Source: Streptococcus marmotae (lineage in GTDB: Bacteria > Bacillota > Bacilli > Lactobacillales > Streptococcaceae). From it: DNA of 64,000 bases. The stretch spans positions 2,191,501 to 2,255,500 of the forward strand of contig NZ_CP015196.1 in NCBI RefSeq assembly GCF_001623565.1, in the 5' to 3' direction. The notes beneath the pieces were generated by a model. It saw only the letters and a program-made list of their open reading frames with translations. It ran no database searches and was not told the origin of the DNA. Shown piece after piece: positions 20,125 through 29,002 of the stretch. Position 1 is the stretch's first letter. Each line of letters starts with the position of its first letter. A program made the translations under genes and the position numbers.

Positions 20125-21660
20125 ATGTTACAGATTAAACACTTGACCATGACTCATGAAAAAGATTTGACGGATTTGGTGACTGACCTATCTCTAGTCG
20201 TAAATAGAGGGGATAAGGTTGCTCTGATTGGAGAGGAGGGAAACGGAAAATCCAGCCTCCTCAAATGGATGATGAAAGAAGAGTTGGTTCAATCCTACAT
20301 TCAGTTTACAGGGCAGATTTACCGAGATTTCGTCTATTATAGCTTTATTCCCCAGCAGTTACCAAAGCGACTGGAAACACTCACGCTCAACGATTATTTC
20401 TTTGGTCCAAGTGAGAGGAACGTGGACTATACTGCCCTCTACCGCTATGCCAAGGAATTGCAATTTGACAGCGAGCGTTTCGCAGATGCACAACTGCTTT
20501 CAGCCCTATCTGGTGGGGAAAAATTAAAAATTCAACTCATCAAAGAATTATCTCTAGAAACAGACATTCTCTTTCTCGACGAACCTTCTAATGATTTGGA
20601 TTTGGCAACCCTCAAATGGCTAGAACGATTTATCCAACAAACTCCTAAAACCGTAATTTTTGTCTCTCACGATGAAACCTTTTTACGTCAAACCGCTACA
20701 AAAATCGTCCATTTAGAACGCATTAAAAAACGCCAAGTAGCACGGACAACAGTTCAAACACTGAATTACGCTAGCTACGCTCAAGGGCGGGAAGACCAGT
20801 TTCATCGTCAGCTCAAGCAGGCTCGCAACGAACGCTTGGAACATCAAAAGAAACTGGCACGCCACCACCGCATTCACCAAAGCGTTGAACACACTGTCCG
20901 CAATACCCATGACGCAACCGCAGGACGACTAATTTCCAAAAAGATGAAGGCTGTCCTTGCTCAAGAAAAACGCCATGAAAAAGAAGCAGCTGCTATGACA
21001 GAGATTCCGACTCAGGAAGATCACATTCGCCTGTATTTCAGCGAGATAGAGAGCTTGCCAGTTCACAAACCCATTATCGAACTAGTTGACTATTCTCTTC
21101 AAGTAGGAGATACAATCTTAGTTCCGAGTGTGCATTTTCGCTTTTTGACCCAGGAAAAGATAGGTATTATCGGCACAAATGGTGCTGGAAAATCGAGCCT
21201 CCTCAAGCAAATCTATCGTATGTTACAAGAGCAAGCTAGTTATTCGATTGGCTATATGCCCCAGAATTATCCAGACCTGCTTGATGCAACTGCTTCACCA
21301 CTCGATTTTCTGACACATTCGCCTGATAAAAAAGAGGAGGAACGAGTCCTCACTCATCTGGCTAGTCTCCAATTTAGCCGAGAAGAGGCTCGCCATTCTA
21401 TTTCCTCTCTATCTGGTGGTCAACAAGCCAAGCTACTCCTACTAAAAATGGTCCTAGAGGCCAGTCCAGTTTTATTACTCGATGAGCCTACACGGAATTT
21501 TTCGCCGACTTCCCAACCTCAAGTACGGCAACTCTTTCAGGATTTTGAAGGAGCAATCCTAGCTGTATCCCATGACCGAACCTTTCTTAAAGAAGTCTGC
21601 GATAAGGTTTACCTGCTGGATCAAAATGGATTGACTGAAATTCGCAAGGACGACCTATAA
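20125..21660 (+). CDS. ABC-F ribosomal protection-type ATPase (Lsa/Vga-like)
   Basis: 511 residues from the ATG at 20125, which follows AAAAAGGAGG; the frame is open to 20083 but the ribosome site decides the start. It has two ABC domains without membrane segments: Walker A GEEGNGKSSL (around residue 36) and GTNGAGKSSL (around 355), signatures LSGGEKLK and LSGGQQAK, Walker B ending DEPSND and DEPTRN. The long basic linker (about 210-290) is the antibiotic-resistance domain. Its separation from the house-keeping ABC-F at 12 kb, the start MLQIKHLTMTHEKDL and its attenuated leader point to inducible resistance to a 50S-targeting drug (lincosamide, streptogramin A or pleuromutilin type). The actual spectrum cannot be read from sequence. 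Confidence 0.83.
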   Translation: MLQIKHLTMTHEKDLTDLVTDLSLVVNRGDKVALIGEEGNGKSSLLKWMMKEELVQSYIQFTGQIYRDFVYYSFIPQQLPKRLETLTLNDYFFGPSERNVDYTALYRYAKELQFDSERFADAQLLSALSGGEKLKIQLIKELSLETDILFLDEPSNDLDLATLKWLERFIQQTPKTVIFVSHDETFLRQTATKIVHLERIKKRQVARTTVQTLNYASYAQGREDQFHRQLKQARNERLEHQKKLARHHRIHQSVEHTVRNTHDATAGRLISKKMKAVLAQEKRHEKEAAAMTEIPTQEDHIRLYFSEIESLPVHKPIIELVDYSLQVGDTILVPSVHFRFLTQEKIGIIGTNGAGKSSLLKQIYRMLQEQASYSIGYMPQNYPDLLDATASPLDFLTHSPDKKEEERVLTHLASLQFSREEARHSISSLSGGQQAKLLLLKMVLEASPVLLLDEPTRNFSPTSQPQVRQLFQDFEGAILAVSHDRTFLKEVCDKVYLLDQNGLTEIRKDDL

Positions 21661-21670
21661 TTGGAATGCA

Positions 21671-21695
21671 AAAAGCTGGGAATTTCCCAGCTTTT
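21671..21695. terminator. bidirectional terminator
   Basis: AAAAGCTGGG / CCCAGCTTTT form a stem with an AAATT-type loop and A/T tracts on both sides. It serves the ABC-F gene on the plus strand and the small minus-strand gene, whose stop lies in the stem. Confidence 0.8.
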
Positions 21696-21855
21696 AGCCA
21701 TGCTTTTCTTGCTTCATTTTCTCACGCTCAAGGCGAAATTTGCGATTTGGATTGAGTTTATTGAAGAGTTCCTCTAGTTTTTCTGCATTCCAAACATCGG
21801 CTGCCGAAACAAAATTTCCATCCTTATCCTTATAGGATATTGGTTTGTCACCCAT
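21694..21855 (-). CDS. small conserved hypothetical protein, 53 residues
   Basis: Starts MGDKPISYKDKDGNFVSAAD behind TGGAGG at eight bases and ends FRLEREKMKQEKHG. It is highly charged, has no membrane segment, and looks cytoplasmic. I recognise the VSAADVWNAEKLEELF pattern as a small protein common in streptococci with no assigned function. Its stop overlaps the shared terminator. Confidence 0.75.
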   Translation of the reverse strand: MGDKPISYKDKDGNFVSAADVWNAEKLEELFNKLNPNRKFRLEREKMKQEKHG

Positions 21856-21991
21856 AATAAAAACCTCCATTTTTTAGATTCCAAAGAGTTCGTAAAATTC
21901 ATTTCCACACTCTATCATCACCATCGGTAACGACACCACATTCGTAAGCCTGATAGGTAGGGTACTGTAGCTGTCATGACATTCAGAAAGT

Positions 21992-22320
21992 CATTCGATA
22001 TTAATTTAGTAATACCACTAACTACGTTAGTCTTATCTCCAACCTCCAAAGGTTCCCCAAACCTTTGGAGCTAATGAGAGGATTAAGCAGATCGCCATAA
22101 CGACTGCCGTCCACATCCATTCGTTACAACACGTAGTCCAACCAGTCGGTATTACGGACGAGTACAGATAAATACGATTGATTAGCAAGCGTTACGACGT
22201 GAGGAACGGCATTCGATATTAATCTAGTAATGCCACTAACTACGTTAGTCTTATCTCCAACCTCCAAAGGTTCCCCAAACCTTTGGAGCTAATGAGAGGA
22301 TTGAGCAGATCGCCATAGCG
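21992..22320. repeat. pair of 111-bp direct repeats with internal hairpin
   Basis: Copies at 21992-22102 and 22210-22320 begin CATTCGATATTAAT and contain the inverted repeat CCAAAGGTT/AACCTTTGG, then AGCTAATGAGAGGATT and CAGATCGCCATA. They differ at a few positions. A second unit, CATCCATTCGTTAC followed by ACACGTAGTCCAACCAGTCG, occurs at 22114-22155 and 22435-22476, so the stretch 21880-22560 is built of interleaved repeats. I see no gene in it. Confidence 0.8.
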
Positions 22321-22566
22321 AATAGCATTCCAGACGTTACGACGTGAGACAAGAAATTCAATACTAATTTCTTGTCGAGCTAGTAAGGGGCTTAGGCAAA
22401 GTCTCATAGGATTTGCCGTCCACTCATTAGATAGCATCCATTCGTTACGACACGTAGTCCAACCAGTCGATATTACTGGTTGGACGGAGTTAGTAAGGTT
22501 GGTAGGTAGACCACCCTAGTGGCTACCGTAGCACATCAAGTCATTGACTTAGATGTGCTTCCAACG

Positions 22567-23879
22567 TTAATCCACAAACTCAAATTCAAATGTGCCGATT
22601 CGGACAATGTCGCCATCCTTAGCACCACGAGCACGGAGGGCTTCATCGACTCCCATACCACGCAATTGACGAGCAAACTTCATGACGGACTCATCGCGAT
22701 CAAAGTTGGTCATAGTAAAGAGTTTTTCCAGTTTCTCACCAGATAAAATCCAACTTGCATCGTCCGCACGACTGATGTCAAATTCTGGTTCGTCTGGGTT
22801 AAAGCCATAGTAGGCTTCTTCTGCTTCAAAGTCTGCCTCATCGTACAAGAGGAATTCTGGGGTCTTATCAAGCAATTCAGCCGTTGCTTCTAACAGATTT
22901 TCTAGACCTTGATGTGCTAGCCCAGAAATCGGAAAAATTTGAGGCAGTTCATCAAACTCATCATAGTTGGCTGCTAATTTTTGCCTGAATACCTTCAAGT
23001 TTTCTTCCGCATCTGGCATATCCATTTTATTGGCTACGATAATCTGTGGACGTTCCATAAGGCGGAGGTTGTATGTTTCTAACTCATTATTAATTGCGAT
23101 ATAATCCTCATAAGGATCTCGCCCCTCACTGGCAGACATATCAAGAACGTGCAGGATGACTCGTGTGCGTTCGATATGGCGGAGGAACTGAGTTCCCAGT
23201 CCCACACCTTGGCTAGCTCCTTCAATCAAACCTGGTAAATCAGCTACTGCAAAAGATTCACCTGATTTGGTACGTACCATACCAAGATTTGGCACAATGG
23301 TTGTGAAATGATAAGCACCAATTTTAGGTTTTGCGGCTGTAATCACGCTGAGTAAAGTAGATTTTCCAACAGAAGGAAAACCAACCAAACCGACATCAGC
23401 TAAGACTTTTAATTCTAATTCGAGTTGGCGTTCTTCACCTGGTTCTCCATTTTCAGAAATTTCAGGAGCAGGATTTTTCGGTGTCGCAAAGCGAATATTG
23501 CCACGACCCCGCGACCACCATGCGCTACGATAAACTCTTGACCATGTTCTACCAAGTCTGTAATGACCTTGCCCGTTTCCGCATCTCGAACAGTTGTTCC
23601 CTGTGGGACACGAACGAACAAATCTTCTGCCCCACGACCATGCATCCCCTTGGTCATTCCTTTCTCACCAGAATCAGCCTTAAATTGGCGATTATAGCGG
23701 AAATCCATAAGGGTTCGCAAGCCTTCATCAACCACAAAAACAACGTTGCCACCACGGCCGCCATCTCCGCCCCACGGGCCACCATTTGGGACATATTTTT
23801 CACGGCGAAAGGCTACCATACCATCTCCGCCCTTACCAGCCTTAACCTTGATTTTGGCTGTATCTAAAAACATACTCAT
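22567..23879 (-). pseudogene. obgE: GTPase Obg, interrupted by one missing base
   Basis: Obg is a ribosome-assembly and stress GTPase, usually essential. The N-terminal Obg domain starts at 23879 ([20 protein letters not shown]) and runs in frame to AHGGRG. It then shifts frame at the C run 23507-23510 (G run on the coding strand). The G domain resumes in another frame with GFPSVGKST (Walker A), [12 protein letters not shown] (G3) and NKMD (G4), then the Obg C-terminal domain. Restoring one G ([16 protein letters not shown]) gives a normal 437-residue protein. Since the rest is intact, a sequencing error in a homopolymer is more likely than real loss. Confidence 0.85.
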
Positions 23880-23953
23880 TTTCTTACCTATTTCTTCCTC
23901 TTGCTGCTTCATAAAATAAGGGCTAAAGGATTGAGTCCTCCTAGCCCCGCAGA

Positions 23954-24079
23954 TTACCTAATGGCACTAATTGCTGGTAAAATCAGTCCAGCTAGTGTTG
24001 CCAAAACCATCACTACTACGATGATCAGGGTGATTTTTTCAAATGTATTTTTCTTGTGTTTTTCTTCTCCAAATGCCAT
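23954..24079 (-). CDS. small membrane protein, DUF4044-like, 41 residues
   Basis: Starts [20 protein letters not shown] behind AAAGGAG and ends PAISAIR. It has a charged N-terminus and a single hydrophobic segment ([18 protein letters not shown]). The pattern fits the DUF4044 family, which lies next to obg in many streptococci. Function unknown. Confidence 0.8.
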   Translation of the reverse strand: MAFGEEKHKKNTFEKITLIIVVVMVLATLAGLILPAISAIR

Positions 24080-24148
24080 GATGTCTCCTTTTACATATGA
24101 ATATTCTATACATCTTTCCACTCATTTTATCATGAAAAGCTGATTATT

Positions 24149-25936
24149 TCAACGCTGATCTTGCTCATTTAGCTTTTCTTTTACCGCTTGGGCTACTTTA
24201 TAAGGAACACCTGCTTCAGCAATTTCCTGTAAACTAGCTTCTTGAATTTTTGTCAAGGATTTAAAGTGTTTCAACAGAGTTTGTTTACGCTTTGGTCCAA
24301 GTCCTTCAATGTTATCCAGTTTGGATGAGAAGGAATTTTTTGACCGAACCTGCCTATGGAAGGTGATAGCAAAACGGTGTACCTCATCTTGAATCCGTTG
24401 CAGGAGGAAAAATTCCTGTGAATTTCGAGAAAGGGGAATAACCTGTAAAGGATTCCCAAAAAGCATATCGTGTGTCTGGTGTTTATCATTTTTTTGCAAC
24501 CCAGCAATCGGAATACTCATACCGAGTTCTTGTTCAATGACTTCTTTTGCCACATTGACCTGACCTTGACCTCCATCAATGACAATCAAATCTGGCGGTG
24601 TTAAACCTTCCTTTTGGACACGACTATAACGGCGATAGAGTACTTCTCGCATGGAAGCATAATCGTCTGGTCCTTCGACCGTTTTGATTTTGTACTTACG
24701 GTATTCTTTTTTATTGGGAACACCATTTTCAAAAACGACCATGGCAGAAACTGGGCTGGTTCCCATTATGTTGGAGTTATCAAAGGCTTCTATCCGAACT
24801 GGCGTAGGAATACCAAGCAACTGGCCAATGTTCTCAATTGCACCTTGCGTTTTTTCCAGATTTTTTTCTAGGAGATTGAATTTCTGCTGCAAGCTGACAC
24901 GCGCATTCTTGGTCGCAAGTTGGAGAAGCTGTTTCTTCTCTCCACGCTGAGGTTTGACAATCTTAGCAGCAACAAGACTTTTAACTGCTTCTTCATCAAT
25001 ATCCTGTGGAATCAGTACTTCTTTGGGAATTAAATGCTGTTGATTTCGATAGAATTGCCCCAGATAGGTCAAAAAGTCCTCTTCAGCCTCATTGTAATAC
25101 GGAAAGAGGTTAACATTGCGCTCAATCAGTTTTCCTTGACGGACAAAAAATACCTGTACACACATCCAGCCCTTTTCGACATAGTAACCAAACACGTCTC
25201 GGTCCTGTAAATCCTTGGCCATCACTCGCTGCTTGGTGCGTAAGGTTGAAATAGACTGGAGAATATCACGGTATTCGGCAGCTTTTTCAAATTCCCAATT
25301 GTCTGCTGCAACCTGCATTTTTTCCTGAAGCTGGTGGACAATCTTGTCATCATGGCCTGTCAAAAATTGGCTGACTTCAGTCGCCATTTGGGCATAATCC
25401 TCTCGACTAGGCATGTGCTCACCATGTGCTAAACATTGACCCAAATGGTAATACAGGCAGTATTTGTTTTCTGGCAACTTGCATTTACGAAAGGGATAGA
25501 GGCGCTCAAGTAGCTTGAGGGTTTGGTTGGCAGCACCCACATCTGGATAAGGACCAAAATACTGCCCACCGTCCTTACGAACCTGACGGGTAATCATCAG
25601 GCGCGGATGCCGCTCATTACTAATCTTGATAAAGGGATAGGACTTATCATCCTTGAGCATGATATTATAACGTGGCTTATTTTCCTGAATCAGATTGATT
25701 TCTAAGAGCAGGGCTTCGATATTGGACTCGGTTACAATAAACTCGAAATCCGCAATTTCAGACACCAAAGCCGTTGTCTTAGTATCATGGCTCCCACGAA
25801 AATAGGAACGGACGCGATTGCGCAGATTTTTCGCCTTACCAACGTAGATAATCTTACCGTATTGATTCTTATGTAAATAACACCCTGGGCTATCTGGGAG
25901 TAATTCTAGTTTGTCTTTTATCAAATCGTTCATCAC
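24149..25936 (-). CDS. uvrC: excinuclease ABC subunit C
   Basis: A 595-residue nucleotide excision repair endonuclease. In order: GIY-YIG nuclease domain (residues 12-95; [20 protein letters not shown]), a UVR motif near 200-235 that binds UvrB ([17 protein letters not shown]), an RNase H-like nuclease domain (about 360-530; [29 protein letters not shown]), and a helix-hairpin-helix near the end ([16 protein letters not shown]). It makes both incisions around a lesion. The start is the first or second of two adjacent Met codons. Confidence 0.96.
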   Translation of the reverse strand: MMNDLIKDKLELLPDSPGCYLHKNQYGKIIYVGKAKNLRNRVRSYFRGSHDTKTTALVSEIADFEFIVTESNIEALLLEINLIQENKPRYNIMLKDDKSYPFIKISNERHPRLMITRQVRKDGGQYFGPYPDVGAANQTLKLLERLYPFRKCKLPENKYCLYYHLGQCLAHGEHMPSREDYAQMATEVSQFLTGHDDKIVHQLQEKMQVAADNWEFEKAAEYRDILQSISTLRTKQRVMAKDLQDRDVFGYYVEKGWMCVQVFFVRQGKLIERNVNLFPYYNEAEEDFLTYLGQFYRNQQHLIPKEVLIPQDIDEEAVKSLVAAKIVKPQRGEKKQLLQLATKNARVSLQQKFNLLEKNLEKTQGAIENIGQLLGIPTPVRIEAFDNSNIMGTSPVSAMVVFENGVPNKKEYRKYKIKTVEGPDDYASMREVLYRRYSRVQKEGLTPPDLIVIDGGQGQVNVAKEVIEQELGMSIPIAGLQKNDKHQTHDMLFGNPLQVIPLSRNSQEFFLLQRIQDEVHRFAITFHRQVRSKNSFSSKLDNIEGLGPKRKQTLLKHFKSLTKIQEASLQEIAEAGVPYKVAQAVKEKLNEQDQR

Positions 25937-25948
25937 TCTTATTGTAAC

Positions 25949-25977
25949 AAAAAAAGCAGGACTAGCCTACTTTTTTG
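25949..25977 (-). terminator. terminator between the ldcB-like gene and uvrC
   Basis: AAAAAAGTAGG / CCTGCTTTTTT forms a stem with a short loop and T tract on the minus strand, downstream of the carboxypeptidase gene. Confidence 0.7.
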
Positions 25978-26033
25978 TTGACTATCATCTCTGCTATTTT
26001 TTAATAAACATCCCTATATAAACTTTACACCTT

Positions 26034-26774
26034 CTAATCCTCATAATCTCCACCTGCGACTCCAAGGTATTCTTCAAGGGTTTGGCCAGATTGATAAATA
26101 TCTGTCGCTTCTTGTCCAATATAGCGGATATGCCAAGATTCTGCCATGTAACCTGTACTATACTCTTTCTCAGGTAAATAGCGGACAATAAAGCCGTACT
26201 CATGAGCATGTTCTGCCAGCCATTTGGTCGCACTAGGTTCTGTTAGAAGGGCTCCACTACTATCCAAAATATCGTAGGCCAAGCCTGTCTGGTGCTCACT
26301 GTAACCAGCTCGTGCGGAATAACGATCTGCATTTCCTTTACCGTCATTTGCGACATAGGATTGGTAGAGGTTCGCCTGCGTCTCGTAGGAGCGAAAACCG
26401 CTATAGTTGGTCGTTGAAACATCATATCCTAGGGAGTACATTTGCGCCACCAAGTCACGAAAAGCAGCTACCGCCTCTGGCATTTCTCCAGGATTGTAAT
26501 CACTAGCAAGAGGATGCTTTTTATTCACAATCACAATCTCACCATATTTTCCCTGTACACTATAATAAGAACCGTTGAAACTCGCTTTGGTAGCTGAATC
26601 TTTTGCTTCTTGAGATGCCTCTGTCGTTGAAGACTTACTTTCTTCTGCGACCTGTGATTGAGTTGGGGCAAGGGAGGATTCAGTAGTTGATGCTCCTTGC
26701 TGTTCAACCTTTGGCTTAGCACAGGCCACGAGTGCTACTAAAGATAAACTGAATAAAATGGATTTCATTTTCAT
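26034..26774 (-). CDS. LdcB-type peptidoglycan carboxypeptidase lipoprotein (M15B/VanY family)
   Basis: 246 residues with a lipoprotein signal peptide (lipobox LVAC, Cys18), a Ser/Thr/Gln-rich linker to about residue 65, and an M15 zinc peptidase domain. Metal and catalytic residues are in YSEHQTGLAYDI (His and Asp ligands) and AESWHIRYIG (catalytic Glu, ligand His). It is closest in layout to pneumococcal LdcB/DacB, an L,D-carboxypeptidase that trims tetrapeptide stems to tripeptides after D,D-carboxypeptidase action. D,D activity cannot be excluded from sequence. It acts at the outer face of the membrane. Confidence 0.88.
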   Translation of the reverse strand: MKMKSILFSLSLVALVACAKPKVEQQGASTTESSLAPTQSQVAEESKSSTTEASQEAKDSATKASFNGSYYSVQGKYGEIVIVNKKHPLASDYNPGEMPEAVAAFRDLVAQMYSLGYDVSTTNYSGFRSYETQANLYQSYVANDGKGNADRYSARAGYSEHQTGLAYDILDSSGALLTEPSATKWLAEHAHEYGFIVRYLPEKEYSTGYMAESWHIRYIGQEATDIYQSGQTLEEYLGVAGGDYED

Positions 26775-26806
26775 GCATATACCTAGTTTCTATACTTCTT
26801 CCAAGA

Positions 26807-27202
26807 CTACTGCAATCGATTTTTATGCTCACCTGTGACAAACATGGTAAAGGTAGCTTTGACAATTTCTTCCTGCTTTTGATTGGTTACAGTCACATCC
26901 ACTACCTTAGTCGTTCTGCCGTCATGTACACACCTACCATCAATCAAAAGGGTATCTCCTAGCTTACCTGACTTGAGGTAATTGATACTCGATTGGAGCG
27001 TTACGGCATCAGCTCCCGTCGAAATTGCAACCAAGCCACTAATCTGATCACAAAGCGTAAAGAGATAACCTCCGTGGGCAAATCCATAATAATTTAAGGA
27101 CTTTTCGACTACTTCTGTTGTAACCACGACATGACCCTTTTCAGATGAGACCATTTCAAAATTTTCAAAGACACGAATTTCATGCAAGGATTTAGCTAGC
27201 AT
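26807..27202 (-). CDS. hotdog-fold thioesterase, PaaI-like
   Basis: A 131-residue single hotdog domain. The helix segment NYYGFAHGGYLFTLCDQISGLVA matches the PaaI/acyl-CoA thioesterase consensus (HGG followed by a catalytic Asp). Substrate unknown, presumably an acyl- or aryl-CoA. It overlaps the HAD phosphatase gene by 7 bp and is coupled to it. Confidence 0.85.
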   Translation of the reverse strand: MLAKSLHEIRVFENFEMVSSEKGHVVVTTEVVEKSLNYYGFAHGGYLFTLCDQISGLVAISTGADAVTLQSSINYLKSGKLGDTLLIDGRCVHDGRTTKVVDVTVTNQKQEEIVKATFTMFVTGEHKNRLQ

Positions 27203-27909
27203 TTTTCTCCTCCTGACTGATTGACTTGCAATAAGGTTAGCAATTCTTGATAATTGCTGACTTCATAGGTTGGTTTAGCACTAGTGTGATTTTCTAGCCC
27301 CTGTGGATTGTACCAAACAGTGTCAATTCCTGCATTATTGCCACCCTGAACATCTGCTGTCAAACTGTCTCCAATCATCAAGGCTGTTTCTTTGGTAAAA
27401 CCTGTAATCTGCTCTGCTATTTTGTCATAAAAGAGAGCCTCAGGCTTTTTGGTCCCCATTTGCTCAGAAATAAAGATTTCCTTGAAAAAAGGTTGGATGG
27501 GTGAATGAGCCATCCGATTTTCCTGAATATAGGTCACACCATTTGTTGCTCCATAAAGCTCATATCCTAGGTCTGTCAGCTCCTGTAATAACTCTACAAC
27601 CCCCTCAAATGTCTGACCCTGTTGGCTAATGAATTTCTGGTACAGAAGCGCCATTTCTCGGCCATCTACCTCACGACCAAAATGGGAAAAAGCGCGGGAA
27701 AAACGTGTGTTGATTAAATCAAGCTTGCTGATTTTTCCCTGCTCCAAATCCTTCCACATAGCCTGATTCATCGGTTTATAATAGGCTTTAAAGCTCGCCA
27801 TATCTGTTACTTCCATAGCTTCCAAAAACTGGGTTAAGGCTACTTCCTCCCCTGCTGCAAAATCCAACAAGGTATGGTCAAGGTCGAATAGTAGAAATTG
27901 GTAATACAA
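27196..27909 (-). CDS. HAD-family hydrolase, YjjG-like 5'-nucleotidase
   Basis: About 237 residues from a TTG at 27909 (reads YYQFLLFDLDHTLLDFAAGE), preceded by AAAGGA. The frame is open to 27987 but those codons are unlike the family. Motif I FDLDHTL (nucleophile Asp), motif II GATNG, the Lys in MGTKKPEALFYDKI and motif IV MIGDSLTADVQGG are intact, with a C1-type alpha cap. YjjG-type enzymes dephosphorylate noncanonical pyrimidine nucleotides; substrate here is inferred only. Confidence 0.85.
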   Translation of the reverse strand: MYYQFLLFDLDHTLLDFAAGEEVALTQFLEAMEVTDMASFKAYYKPMNQAMWKDLEQGKISKLDLINTRFSRAFSHFGREVDGREMALLYQKFISQQGQTFEGVVELLQELTDLGYELYGATNGVTYIQENRMAHSPIQPFFKEIFISEQMGTKKPEALFYDKIAEQITGFTKETALMIGDSLTADVQGGNNAGIDTVWYNPQGLENHTSAKPTYEVSNYQELLTLLQVNQSGGEKC

Positions 27910-27987
27910 TTTTAAGTTTTTCCTTTCTAGGGGTGTGCAAGAGGTCCAAAGGGTGTGCATAATATAACGAATTGATTCACCTATCAT

Positions 27988-28559
27988 TATACCACATTAC
28001 ACAAAGAAAATTACCTATTTTATAAATAGCTAATCCGCCCTAGGTATGCATACATTCACCATTCTCCAGCTTATATTTCTTCAAAAAAATAAAGAATGAG
28101 ATAAAATAGCTGGTGCCCCTCAGTTTTATAGAAATATATCACCATCTACTTAAGCTATCACTTTTAGAGATTCACCTTCAACTCTCACTCCAATACTTCT
28201 CTACTATAATAAGAAAAAACCTGATGTCTCCACCAAACTAAAAAATGATCACGACAAACGCATGAAGAAAATTTTTCCAAATTATTTCTAAAATATGATT
28301 TTTTATTCTGAAATATTGAGAACCCAGACCTGTAATTGCCGAAAGCTAAACTTTCATGTAGTATTAAAGGATGAAAAACTAGAGAATTTCTCGAAAATCC
28401 TTCGGATTTTTCAAAAATATGTTTTATTATTTAGCTGTTTTGCTATAGGGAAAAGACTATGAGTATCCACTCTAAACTGTACTATAATTCGTAAATAGCT
28501 ATTTCATACGTCTGTCGTGAAAAATGATATGATTACTTGAAATAATGACAGAATATGGT
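27988..28559. other. gene-free stretch with mobile-element crumbs
   Basis: No intact gene. An ATG-less reading frame at 28154-28291 (plus) ends DHDKRMKKIFPNYF, similar to a fragment at 53468-53626 ending NHDKRMKKIIR. At 28366-28416 about 50 bp match the 3' end of the relaxase remnant at 53.7 kb. These are probably leftovers of a conjugative element. Confidence 0.55.
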
Positions 28560-28680
28560 ATAATGAAATAGAAAAAGGAGCTGAGCGGGAACTCAACTCC
28601 AATGTAGAACCGTTTAAGACGGTGACTCGTTATCAGACTATAACTCGTCCAACAACTCGTTCAAAAGTGGGGACGGGTTA
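28560..28680 (+). ncRNA. candidate antisense antitoxin RNA region
   Basis: A plus-strand segment starting about AAAAAGGAGCTGAGCGG, rich in short inverted pieces (GGAGCTGAGCGGGAACTCAACTCC; ACTCGTTATCAGACTATAACTCG), ends against the 3' end of the small hydrophobic toxin-like gene. Its layout matches type I systems, in which toxin and antitoxin RNAs overlap at their 3' ends. No transcript evidence. Confidence 0.35.
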
Positions 28681-28785
28681 TTTCTTTTTGTCGTCATCTT
28701 TGAAAATTTTATAGCACAAGCCAATCAAAGTAATGGTAAAGCTACCAAAACTTAAGATAGTTTGTACAACTTCAAAAGCGGTCAA
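28678..28785 (-). CDS. putative holin-like toxin (type I toxin-antitoxin), 35 residues
   Basis: Reads (M)TAFEVVQTILSFGSFTITL... from a TTG at 28785 with AAAGGAGG about ten bases upstream, and ends KDDDKKK. One amphipathic membrane helix followed by a charged tail and the opening TAFEVVQ.ILSFG fit the TxpA/BsrG-like 'putative holin-like toxin' family. Such peptides damage the membrane when not silenced by antisense RNA. Too short for usual gene callers. Confidence 0.65.
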   Translation of the reverse strand: MTAFEVVQTILSFGSFTITLIGLCYKIFKDDDKKK

Positions 28786-29002
28786 AAGAGTGCTCCCTCC
28801 TTTCCGTCAGATTTTGATGAATTGCCCATAGACATCACCTCTCTTTCGGATTCAGGAGCCACCGTCTTCACTTTTCTACAAACAATATTATACTACAAAA
28901 GTCGATAGAATGAAACCACCTGTTTCAGTCTAGTAACTAAATATAAAAATAAAGAGTGATGAGAAAATCAAATAATGATTTCCTGACCACTCTTGACGAA
29001 TG

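Noticed and set aside
22240..22437. 65-codon minus-strand ORF
   Set aside because: It lies across the direct repeats, has no ribosome site and matches nothing.
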